Of a DNA stretch of 64,000 nucleotides, positions 37,081-47,510 are shown piece after piece (position 1 is the first letter of the stretch; each line of letters starts with the position of its first letter). A program made the position numbers and the translations under genes. Source of the stretch: Ignelater luminosus (lineage: Eukaryota > Arthropoda > Insecta > Coleoptera > Elateridae). Location: contig VTPC01000013.1 in assembly GCA_011009095.1 (NCBI GenBank), positions 44,326 through 108,325 on the forward strand. Reading direction: 5' to 3'. The notes below the pieces were generated by a model. That model searched no databases. It saw only the letters and a list, made by a program, of their open reading frames with translations, and had not been told where the DNA came from.

Positions 37081-40000
37081 AAAAGTCTGACCAACTCAAT
37101 ATTGATCTAATCTAATCTACTTTTAATGATACAGATTTTAAATCTTTTTAGCCTGTGGATCCCTCATGTTCACATTTACAAAATAGGCCATTGCTCTATC
37201 CCACAAGTGTTGTAGTGATACTTTTGTCGGCGTAGATGTGATATATTAAAAGCAAAAATAAAGGAAAAATGAGCATTCGTATATTTCAAGCACCAAATCA
37301 AACCTATTTGTTTAGTAAAAAATTAAATTATCTAATAAATTATTGTCTAAGATGTGTTCTTGGTTCAGGAGAAAATTGTGCAAAGTGCCCAAGTTAATTT
37401 ACTAGCTAATAGTCTAAGTAAAGAAAGTGAGACTAATGAAACGAAGGTAAAAATTTCAGTTACTCAAATTAAATATCTTACCTGTAGCGGGAGAGGTACA
37501 TTACGTAAAAGGAAGACAAAAAAGTATTGATATTTATTTTTAAAACCGAAGTAATAGGCAATCTTCAATTAAAAATTCATAGCAAGAAATGATTAACACG
37601 CCCTTTCTCAACTGAAACCTGAAGAAGTGTAGGGCTAGTATACCGAATAGATTACTATTTACACAGAAAAGCAGTTCTATGTAATTTTAAAGAGATTGCA
37701 GTCTCAAATCACTCAATTATAAAATACAGCATTTAACAAACTTCCCCAGTACTTATTAGGCTATTTTACTAAGATAATCTAAGATAAACTACATAGACAA
37801 AAGTGATAGGCAAGGTACAGAGTAGCAACCACAGTTTTCGTTTTATTTCAAATTAATTTGCCGATAATTGGCATAATAAAATTGTTTATTGATATTAACA
37901 AGGGTGCAGCAGAAAATTTAAAGATAAAAGTTATTACGAACCGTTAAAAGACTTTCACTTGCTTCTTAGTAAAGATTTGAAAATTGGCATGAGAAATTCT
38001 GTAAATACAAATTAAATTAAAATTATAATACTAAGCAACGCTGATTGTTCTGTTTTTATAAAATTTACTTAATAAAAAGGTAAAGTACAAACGAAGCGTA
38101 CGTACTAGGCAGTTTTATTGGAGAAAATGCAAGGACTACATATTAAGGTACTTTCATAGTAATACAATTGAAGCGGCTACTTAAATAATAAAATGATACC
38201 ATAGCAACATGCAAACCTAGTTAGTTTTGCTTGAGTAGTTTGCATTGTTATTTACATGTAATCTCTCTGTACCACAGAATGCAAATGAAATTGAATAACC
38301 ATCGTTGTACTGCATATTATTATTAATCAATAGTGTGTTATCAGCTACTTTAAAGTGTACAAATTCTAAATTTAAACGATCCATTGCTCCTAACTTAGAT
38401 GTGACAAACTTTCTATTGCTAAAACAAAAATTGCATGCATTTGCATGAGAAAATCAAGTATGTACATAAGCATACTGATAGTATTGTATGTTTTAAGAGA
38501 AATTAAATAATTTTACCACGCCTTCGCGTGAAACCGATTATATATAAAAAAATACACTGGCAAAGCATTAATTTAGTATCAAAAGCAAGCGTTTTTTTGA
38601 ATTTTTATTCTACATAAGCAAATTATTGTTATGCCATAAATTACGCAAGTCAAGGCTACCGATTGGCTAATCCGGTGCATTGCAAGTTATGCTGTTTAGT
38701 TCTATTTTAAGTAAAAACTGTATAATTATACCTACTAATTAAACTTTTTTTAGTAACAGGATAATCTTTAAAAATAGATCAACGATGGCAACCTTAGTTT
38801 AACCCAAATTACATGATCCAAAGACTTTATTATCCAAGCCATTCACTTACAACTAACTGAACCGAATTCCATTCGCATATTCGCCTTATTCACACAATTA
38901 TGATGCTATGTTGCAAGTAAATCGATGCAAGCCATAGCACCTCATTTAGACAATAGCTACCGGAATAATAGAGCTATAAACCACATCTAAATACCAAATA
39001 TATCATTTCATATCATGCTGGGTATTAAATAAATCTGGTCTTCGTAGGTAAATTATCATCACAAAATTCAGTCCAAAGTATTCTCATTATTCCTTACTGC
39101 AATACCCTTGTAGTACACCCTTTTAAGTTAAAAATGTCTAAACCGATGGGGTTACTGTGGTTCCTTTATAATTGTTTACAAATTTGAAAACTTAATTAAA
39201 CAAGAAACCATTTAATTAACTTAACTGCTTGTACACTAATGTCTTTGCAATCCAATTTTAATGCCTTTTAAGTATCAAAGTTAGCTTTAGTGAAAACTTT
39301 TAACCCCAAAGTTCTACAGTTCCTCGAAGAAAACATTATGAGCTCTATAATTTGTACGATTTTCACTAAGCGTTTAAATTAATGAATGAAACCACATTTT
39401 TGGCCATTTAAAGAGGGTTGATTCAGTAGAAGCTTTATATTTTAAGAAGCGTCGATTTGATAAGAAGATCTTGCTTTTTTGTAAGAAAAAAGAAACAAAT
39501 TAGTGTAATTTCTATGCAACTGTTGAATTCCTAAATTAGTAAAGAGAACCATAAACAATTTACTAAATTTGTGTGTTTAAGCTGGACACTAATAAGCTTT
39601 TTGTTGGTGTTTAAATTCGATTTGAATTTCTGGAGTAAGGTTGCGTTAAAATTTACAACCGGTCTACAATAAAGCAACAAACGCGGCTATAAAAACAACC
39701 GCAACAGCTGCAATTATTACAAAGAATCTTTTCGAGTTAGGAAATTAGGTAGTTCGAAACTGAAAACAGCAGAACTGTTCTTAACAGATTTCCCTTTTTC
39801 CAGTTGTTTCTTGTTTCAATAAAAACATTCATGTATTGAAGACTTTATGAGAAATATGGTTAATGATCAGTTTTTTATGTCTTTTAAAAGAATTACAAAT
39901 CAAAAATCTATTTGCTATTGCTAGTTTTCTGGCAGTACATTTAATAATTAATTTCTATGTAATTCTGTGATTGACAGCTGGAGTTTATTAACTATATTGA

Positions 40001-40851
40001 TTCCTTGCATACATAAATTTGAAGTTATTGAATCAAACTTCAGCTTTAAAGCTTGTGGTTTGGGGTCTTCTATAGTAATGTATTTTTTAACTATTTATTT
40101 CTTAAATTTTAAAAGAAAATTTTTAGTTGAATAATTTGTATACTTTGTTGTTACAAATTTTAGACATTTTTATTGTTACACTTTTTAGAATTTATGGCCT
40201 CTAACATAATGGCATTTTATAAAAATACGTAGAATATATCTTGAAAATAATTCGGTTATTCAAGTTTATTTTATTGTAGTAATTTTTAAATGTGGTAAAT
40301 TTGAAAGAAAGGTATAATATTTATTTTTATTTGAAATTTAGAGCAAATGCACCCATTTATAGTTCTAAGTTGATGTTTATTGCTTTTACTATCGTTAGTT
40401 TTAAGATGGGCTATAATATCAAATTTTAATAATCGTAACAGCTGTCTTTACAGAAAAATTATATCGATAGATGTGTTTTACAAACCGTAAACTCGAACTT
40501 TATGATTTTGCATTCGCTGTAGTTAAATAAGAGGTGAAGTTTCTCTCGTGCTTTCGTTAAACAGATAGTTAGGTCGTGTGTAGTTGAAGTTGGACGCGCT
40601 TTCATCTATTAATTACAACGTAGTTTTGGGTCCTGTCTGTACAGTTCATATATACATTTTTCTTGAAGAATTCATGTGCCTATGAAAATTATTTATTATT
40701 TTGTTACTGCTCATTTTGCCTGAAGTACATAAACATTATGATCACGCTTCTGTGTATACTGCATAAACATTATTGTTCTGATGCTGGGTGATTTATTAGT
40801 ATAAACATTACCAGCCATTATTGTGTGTAACAGTTGTGGTTAACACCCTCA
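37081..40851. other. unassigned AT-rich DNA
   Basis: There is no open frame above 60 codons and no repeat end or RNA motif that I could identify. It is the quietest long stretch of the window. Confidence 0.5.
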
Positions 40852-40859
40852 ATAATGAA
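40852..40859 (+). repeat. 8 bp target duplication, left (hAT)
   Basis: ATAATGAA, identical to 44566-44573 on the other side of the element. Eight-base duplications are the hAT hallmark. Confidence 0.9.
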
Positions 40860-41034
40860 TAGGGCCCGGAATTACATACACTAAAAACCTTTAAAATATG
40901 CTGCATATATGCTCTTTAAAACTTGAGAAATATGCATCATCTTCCTTGACATATGCTGAAAATATGCACTGATAAACCAATTAATTTCAGCTGCAAATTA
41001 AAAACCCGTCCCTAATACAAAACATCTTTATATA

Positions 41035-43081
41035 TGTGCAAACTTGGATAGTTTATAAATTAGCTGAATAGTATATAAACTAATAAAATAAATAGTTATT
41101 TTGCTAGAAAACTATATTAGCTGATAGTTTCAAAACTAACTAATACTCTTTGCTAATTTGATTGACAAAGTTGAAAAACTAAAATAGCCAAATGTCTTGG
41201 TTAGTTTGTAAATCATCCAATTTGAAATGGGTAGAATAGTAAACTGCTTTCTAGTGATATAAAATAACCAATATCTTGGCTAGTTTATAAACTAACAACT
41301 AACAAAAAAGGTTGGGTTAGAATTTTCATGTTTTTATCAAATTGTTAGTTTAAATAATGGATCATAAACAAAAATTTAATGAAGCAATAGACAGTCTATA
41401 CAAACAAAAAGCGAGTAATTCAAAAATATATACTAATAATTATTACCAATATTGTGAAGAAGTTAATGACCTTACGTACCAGTGGGCCTTTGAGTAAAAA
41501 TAAAAGTTATTATTACTTTATGAAACATTTTGCTCTGCAACGAGTTGACGACGTCTATATTCTATTAAATAAATAATCGGGAAAATTATTAGCTTGCATA
41601 TATGATTTATATGATATTATTAATGATTCCCATCAGTGCACAGGTCATGGTAGAAGACAAGTTACATTCAAACTAATTAATGAAAAATATTTAAATGTCA
41701 CGCAAGAAATTGTAACTCTGTTTATTTAAGAATGCAAAAACTGCCAATTAAAGAGAAATCAAGTAAAAAAGGGGATTGTAGCGAAACCGACTGTTTCAAA
41801 TAACCTAAACTTAAGATGTCAGGTAGATTTAATTGATTTGCAAACACGTCCTGACCAAGACTACAAATTTATTTTTGTGTATCAAGACCACTTAACCAAT
41901 TATGTTTGCTTACAACCCATGAAAACAAAAACAGCTAAGGAAACAGATTAGAATCTTTTGGAAGTGTTTATGGATTTAAATAGTCTATATCTACTGCAAA
42001 GTGACAATGGCAGAGAATTTGCAGACCACGTAAGTTTATACTCTTGTCAAATTCAATTTAAAATCTGTTTCTAGACATTTTTGGGTTGCTAAATAGGAAT
42101 TTTTAATCAAAAATAAAAAAATTTAAAATGGTTAGTCCAATTGGGAAATTTAGGCATTTATTTAGAATTGTATTGATAAATTTCCTTTCCAATGTACTTC
42201 ATTGTTTATCATTTAAGTTATTGAAGAACTGGTTCGACTTTGGCCGAATTGTCGAATAGTGCATGGTAAACCACGACACTCGCAGTCTCAGAGTTCTGTT
42301 GAAAGAGCGAACCAGGATATCGACAATATAATATCGAGTTTTGAAGATAATTTTTATCGACTAGGAATTACATATTCATGGTGTACTAAACCAGATATTT
42401 TCACCCAATCAATTCGAATTGTGTAAACAAAATTTTCTATCTTTAGAGGATATTTAGACTGATACAGAAATCTCGCTTCGAAGTGCTTTTAGAAATCTTT
42501 CAGTTTCTGGTACAACCCAGGGCTATGTAAAGTGCCAGTGTAAGAAAATATGTAGAAACAGAAAATGCAAATGTATCTTTTTGGGATACTCATGCAATAG
42601 CAAGTGCCATAATAGCGAACGATGCTATAATAAATAAATACACAGCACATATGTTTATGTATTTGTCATAAAAATTTGGAAATTTGTTATTCGTTGAGGA
42701 TTTTCGTTTATATTTAAATATATTTTTATTATAATTACACCACGTTGTCTTATTTAATTTATTGTGCACCAGAATCGCACCATTTAAAGTAACTAAAGCA
42801 CATGTTAGCTGGTTTGTATAATAACCAGAAAATTGGCTATTTTGTAATACCACCAGTTTTGTTGTTCATTCTAACTTACTAAGTTGGACATTTCATAAAC
42901 CAGCCAAAGAAAATGGCTATTTTAGTTTTTTCGAATAATTGAAGTAAATTAGCCAAATGGTTTGGTTATTTTATAAACTATCGACTAATATAGTTAAATA
43001 TGCGTTTTCGATCAAACTAGCTGACAGTTTAGATAGTTTGTACATTAACCAGTTACTCTACAAACTAGCCAATTCTACACA
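41035..43081 (+). mobile_element. KRBA2/Ginger-like integrase DNA element nested in the hAT
   Basis: TGTGCAAACTTGGATAGTTT at the left and, inverted, TGTGTAGAATTGGCTAGTTT at the right form terminal repeats. Inside both ends lie further diverged copies of a near-palindromic unit, TTGGCTAGTTTATAAACTA: left at about 41190 and 41273, right at about 42808, 42890 and 42965. Between them is a plus-strand integrase-type coding relic. A target duplication could not be shown. The arrangement fits a cut-and-paste element with multiple transposase-binding sites at each end. Confidence 0.75.
41357..42637 (+). pseudogene. rve-type integrase with cysteine-rich tail (KRBA2/Ginger-like)
   Basis: From the ATG at 41357 the reading begins MDHKQKFNEAIDSLYKQK. 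It continues through a GHGRRQVTF and CKNCQLKRNQ zinc-binding-like block, then the integrase core: CQVDLIDLQTRPDQDYKFIF, VYQDHLTNYVCLQPMKTK, LLQSDNGREFADH, IVHGKPRHSQSQSSVERANQ. Asp, Asp and Glu positions typical of rve integrases are visible in these blocks. The C-terminus is KCQCKKICRNRKCKCIFLG followed by CNSKCHNSERCYNK, a CXC-like tail seen in KRBA2-type integrases. Known relatives are integrase-derived host genes and Ginger-type DNA elements. The copy has several breaks and is non-functional. Confidence 0.75.
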
Positions 43082-43092
43082 TTAACCGTAAC

Positions 43093-43111
43093 ATATATAT
43101 ATATATATATA
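43093..43111 (+). repeat. (AT)n microsatellite
   Basis: About nine AT units immediately right of the integrase element, inside the hAT. Confidence 0.9.
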
Positions 43112-43257
43112 AGAAATCTCACTATAAGTATAATTACACATATCAAATTTAAACAAAATATAGTATTCTTAAAAAAAAGCAAATAAATAAATATTCGAGA
43201 GAAAGAATGGATAACGGTCAACAAAAAAAAGTTCCATGGCTATAACTACATAGAAGA

Positions 43258-43454
43258 TTAATTGCTAAAATTATTATAATAACACACTATATGCTTTTCA
43301 ATGTTTTCATTTAATAAACTATGCCGATGATCTGTAAGTATTGCATTATATGAGGAAAATGATCTTTCGATATCTGTAGATGTAATTGGTGTAAACTTGT
43401 ATTTTGGAATTAATTGTATAATATTTTCTGGCAGCATTGCTATAGTGTAAGGGA
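43258..43454 (-). pseudogene. hAT transposase, C-terminal fragment
   Basis: The minus-strand reading PYTIAMLPENIIQLIPKYKF is followed by TPITSTDIERSFSSYNAILT and DHRHSLLNENIEKHIV. This is the hAT dimerisation region (usual form APLTSxDVERSFSxYKxILxDxRxxL). It ends at a stop at 43258. The preceding part of the protein is cut off by the MITE cluster at 43457-43981 and resumes at 43984. Confidence 0.8.
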
Positions 43455-43456
43455 TA

Positions 43457-43981
43457 CAGTTATTGGCACTTTTAGAGGTCATGATGGTTATAAATACCAG
43501 TGATAAGAACTATGATATGGTAAAAACTAGAAATTTGTATCAAATGATTGAATATTTTATTCCCAATGAATACATGTTTATAAACCATCAATAAAATTGC
43601 TATTTGATACATAAAAGTTTGATTTTCTGACAGTAATACTGTTCCACAGTTATTGGCACCCCCTGCCAATAACTAAAACTCGGGCAAGTTTAGACACAGT
43701 TATTGTCACTGAAATTTTTAATTTCTAACAATATTTTACCAAACAATTTACCAGTAATTTCTTTGTAATCATTACAAATAATCGTATAAGCAATTATAGT
43801 TGTTGAAAAATAAAAAATAATCCGGAATACAAGCGAAAAATAAAAAAATAATAGCGTAATCTTGCTAACCTTGATAACGAAGCAATAACATATTATCACA
43901 CCAGATTAGTTTATCAGTTCCCCAACAAACAGGGCACTAGTCTTAATATTTATCGAAATATTCACAAGGTGCCAATGACTG
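43457..43981. mobile_element. Tc1/mariner-type MITE cluster inserted in the hAT transposase
   Basis: CAGTTATTGGCAC at 43457 follows TA, and the right end is the inverted form, GTGCCAATGACTG, ending at 43981 and followed by TG (a TA changed by one base). Two further copies of the end lie inside: an exact 11 bp hairpin AGTTATTGGCA/TGCCAATAACT with a CCCCC loop at 43648-43674, and CAGTTATTGTCAC at 43697. So two or more copies appear to abut. There is no coding capacity. The insertion interrupts the hAT transposase reading. Confidence 0.7.
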
Positions 43982-43983
43982 TG

Positions 43984-44290
43984 TGCGTACCAATGATAGT
44001 ATCCCCTTTAGAACTCCAGCTATTGCCTTCATAGATGTATATCCTGAATTTTTTGTAAGAACAGAATTTAACTTGTCTTGAATGGCTTTTCCACATTCAC
44101 CATTTATGTTTTTCAATCTAGTGTTAACATTGTCAGTGCATTTTATTGATTCTGTTTATTGAATTTTTTAAAAATACAAAATTTGCCTTTACAAATAGTA
44201 ATTGGGCTTCTATTTCACGTTTTTTAAACAATTCTCGACATTTTGGTATGGCAATAAAGTGAAATGAAATATTCATTGTAATATCTCATT
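43984..44290 (-). pseudogene. hAT transposase, upstream fragment
   Basis: The minus-strand reading NTRLKNINGECGKAIQDKLN, SVLTKNSGYTSMKAIAGVLK, GILS fits the stretch before the C-terminal hAT domain (usual form NxGYxxLxxIxxVLxG). It joins the 43258-43454 fragment once the MITE cluster is left out. The zinc finger and most of the catalytic core are missing. Confidence 0.65.
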
Positions 44291-44565
44291 TAATAATAAA
44301 TGTTTTTCTTTCTTTACTTACTTACTTAAAAGATGCAAAAATGAAAAGACGGTTTTATATGCACTATAAATATCCAAAATCTAAGAAAAATGCACAAAAA
44401 CTTAATTACTTGCATTATATGCGCTAACCCCTCATATATGCATTTATATGCACTATAAAACTCAGTAGAATTGTAAGATTTCGTATGATCAGTAAAGATA
44501 TCTTAACATGATGCGGCTGCATACCTGCAAATAAAACATGCAATTGCATATAATTCCGGGTCCTA

Positions 44566-44573
44566 ATAATGAA
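44566..44573 (+). repeat. 8 bp target duplication, right (hAT)
   Basis: ATAATGAA, matching 40852-40859 exactly. Confidence 0.9.
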
Positions 44574-45429
44574 TTAATAAATTAGTTGTTATGTAATTGA
44601 AGATTTTCTTTACATATTTGCTATGTACACCAATCTCGCGAGCTTAGGACAATAGAATGTTTAGGAATTTGTGAGCTTAGTTTTTGATTTCTTAGTTGTG
44701 CATTAGTGGATCTTGAATTATACGCAGCCAAACTAGGATGGTTGTTTATGTTAGTGTAAGCATCTTAGTCTAAAAGAAGTTTCCAATTTGGTTAGCAAAA
44801 AAGAAACCAAAACTGTAATTGTTTAATTAATTGTTGAGTTATTTTAAAAAATTCCGCTTCACTGAATTTATTGCAATAATATTTATCTTTGCGGGCACAC
44901 CCCATTTGTAATGTTTTATATTTATAACGTTAGTAAGTGTAAGAATGTATGTCTTTTATTTTAGAAAATTTGCAGGTATAACAGAATTGTTTAATTTCTT
45001 TTAAAGAGGAAAAATCATCTGCTAAGTAATATTTCTGTTTCATTTCTAAGAGTAAAAAAATAATAAATTTCAAAATTGTCTTACACTTTTAGCAAAATAT
45101 AAAAATATTCTATTGTGTATCAAAATTCAGTTTTTGTTCTTTACTGAAATTGCTCTTAATCTGTCAGAACCAGACAATTTATGGTTAGTAGTGGTGTGAG
45201 AAAATCCTTGTTGAATAGAAATATGTTTCCTCCTATGATTTATACAACTTTCCTTTTAACTAACCAATCAAAGATTGTATGTCTGTTTTACTCCCAATCA
45301 GGTTCGTTTGTGCTACTGTTGCTTAAAAACAAGAAAATCTCACCTTAAATGCTGTGCTATGCTATGCCTCGTTAAGCCTCCTGTTTGTGCAATTTATTGC
45401 AGGAGAACTTTTGCTTTAATTCTATTAAT
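44574..45429. other. unassigned AT-rich DNA
   Basis: No coding match or element end was recognised. Confidence 0.5.
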
Positions 45430-45433
45430 ACTA

Positions 45434-46377
45434 TTGTGACGCACTTCTGGTCAGACTGGCGGTGCTCCAACGCCAGATTTATTGAAGGGGTTTATTTCCC
45501 CATCTCACCCTTGAGGCGGTCGGACGACGGCTCACCAGGCAGCTGCAATGAATACCGGCTACTCCAGGGGTGGGTCTGGCTAGAAAGATAATGCTACTGG
45601 AATAAGAAATGAAACACAGCAATGTACCAGGCACTATCTATTAAAAAACAAGCGGCACACCGGAATCGATACAGCAAAGCGACTAATATTACCTTAACAA
45701 CTCTAACCTAAGCTGTGAAGCCAAACGGGGAAATACGCGTGCAAGCCAGGAGGGTTTGGTCAAGCGGGTATCGGAACGGAAGCGGTGCCCAAAAAGGAGG
45801 TGATCTGGTGGACGGGGAACGGTGCAGCCCAGACACGACTGACTGCCACTCACGACAACGTCGACATTGGGCAGCAAGCTTACTAACCCTGTTGATACTC
45901 AGTTTGACTGGCTGGGACTCCTCGGCTGGTTGTCTACTCGCAGGACTGGATGACAGCAACTGCCTCTGTTCAGCGGTCGGGCCGGGTCCTCCCACGCCAA
46001 CGACGGTGGGAACGGTACGGTGGGAGCGAGCAGCGTTAGTGGAAGATAATGTACTGCTCTGCTCATTTATTATTTAATTAAGACGGTCAGTTATATATTT
46101 TTAATTCGGATTTTGACAAATCGGATGTGACCTGAGAAATACATTTTATAAAGTGTAATAGATCGGAATGCTATTTCCCTTAACTTAAGTCTTATAATAT
46201 TCCCAATGGTGTTAAATATAAAATTTCCAAAACAAATCATTACATTTCCCTATAAAATTAAAACTTAAATTTTACAATTATATTTTACTATTGTGTGAAA
46301 TAAACAAAACAAATTCGGTCGGTTTGTTGTCCATCTGCACAACGGCCGGCAGGTGCGTCCCCTGATAACGGCTACAA
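45434..46377. mobile_element. candidate solo LTR (944 bp), GC-rich
   Basis: The segment opens TTGTGACGCAC and closes GGCTACAA, giving a short inverted end (TTGT/ACAA). It is flanked by a 4 bp direct repeat, ACTA (45430-45433 and 46378-46381). It is sharply richer in G and C than its neighbours from 45430 to 46030 and carries no transposase or RT match. A Ty3/gypsy-type solo LTR is the best fit to size, ends and 4 bp duplication; no internal region accompanies it. The open frames inside (for example 45715-46077) are probably by-products of the GC content. Orientation is not determined. Confidence 0.5.
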
Positions 46378-46381
46378 ACTA

Positions 46382-47510
46382 AATAATTACTGTTCTGTAA
46401 ATAAAGAAATAAAAATTCTAGTAAATTTTTCTTACACTATACTGAGGAAGACAGTGTTTGTGTGAAATGGAATTTGGGCAGCAGTGAACCAACGCATTTA
46501 ATTTATAAATTCTGTGGAAAATCAGGAAGCTATTGTTTACCATTGATCAAATTATTATTGTTCAAATCCTGTTTAAGAAATGCAAGTCGAGGATTATCTT
46601 ATTTTATCGTTATCACACCGCAGGAGAGCCTCTTTGAAGTCTAGAAAAATTTACCTACCAAGTTGCTGATAAAGTTTGATGGACACTTTGAAAGATACGC
46701 ACCTGTCTAGTTATGTAATTAATTATATCTTGCACCAGGAGCAATTTTGCTCCTCTGGCTGGACAGCTGCTGAGCGGTTCCCAGCAATGTTTCTCAAAAT
46801 ATGGTAACATTGTCAACAGATAAGAGGTTAAAAAATCTTTGCCCGTTCCGTGCTTAATTTGTTAATGAGTGCATACATTTTAAAAAGTGCTACACCCTTG
46901 CACGGATTATCTAACGCATCTAGTTAATGTAAGTTCAAACTTTGTAAATACCTTTATTTGCTTCGTTTGGAGTCGAACCAATTTGTTCCAGTAGATTAAT
47001 AAATTAAGTTAGTTTTAGTTAGATTAGATAAAAAAATTTGCTTTGCAAATTATACAGTAGAGAACGGGTGATAACAATACAGACTTTAAAATACAGCACT
47101 TATGTCTAGGTCATTTGAATTATTAACATTGTCGATCAGCTGTTAAGGCGATAGGATCCCTACTAAGGCTGTCTCATTGCTAGTTGGTTTCTTTGTTCGT
47201 TTTATCTTTATTTATTAATTATCGCTTATTCCTAATGTATAAAGTTAAGCAAACGTTCTTGAATCTACTATGCTTTGCCTAGTAAGACATTTAGTCCAAT
47301 ACCAATTCGTCTGATTAACAATTTTGTGTAATGGCGCATGTTCTCTAGTGCCAGATCACCTAAGAACTTGAGATTACGACTAACCACAAAACAATAGACT
47401 CTTCAGAAATGACACTTTCTGTGATGTTGTTCAAGGAAGTTTTTTAAACTGATTTGCAGAGAAAAATTTTAAACTTTTGTGGGCAAGTAATGCATGATTT
47501 GATTTTAAAA
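46382..47510. other. unassigned AT-rich DNA
   Basis: Nothing was recognised. The open frame at 46462-46644 has no motif. Confidence 0.45.

Larger units (their letters stand above)
40860..44565 (-). mobile_element. hAT transposon copy, internally decayed and invaded by other elements
   Basis: The ends TAGGGCCCGGAATTACATAC and (inverted) TAGGACCCGGAATTATATGC give about 20 bp inverted repeats with three mismatches, bounded by a perfect 8 bp duplication, ATAATGAA. Subterminal zones (40890-40970 and 44330-44550) are rich in ATATGC/GCATAT hexamers on both sides, as hAT transposases often bind such motifs. The span is 3706 bp, but 2047 bp belong to an integrase element and about 525 bp to a MITE cluster. 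Only about 1.1 kb of hAT proper remains, with transposase remnants on the minus strand. Confidence 0.93.

Noticed and set aside
45715-46077. Plus-strand open frame of 120 codons as a secreted protein
   Set aside because: It lies inside the GC-rich candidate LTR, where stops are rare by composition, and open frames exist on both strands.
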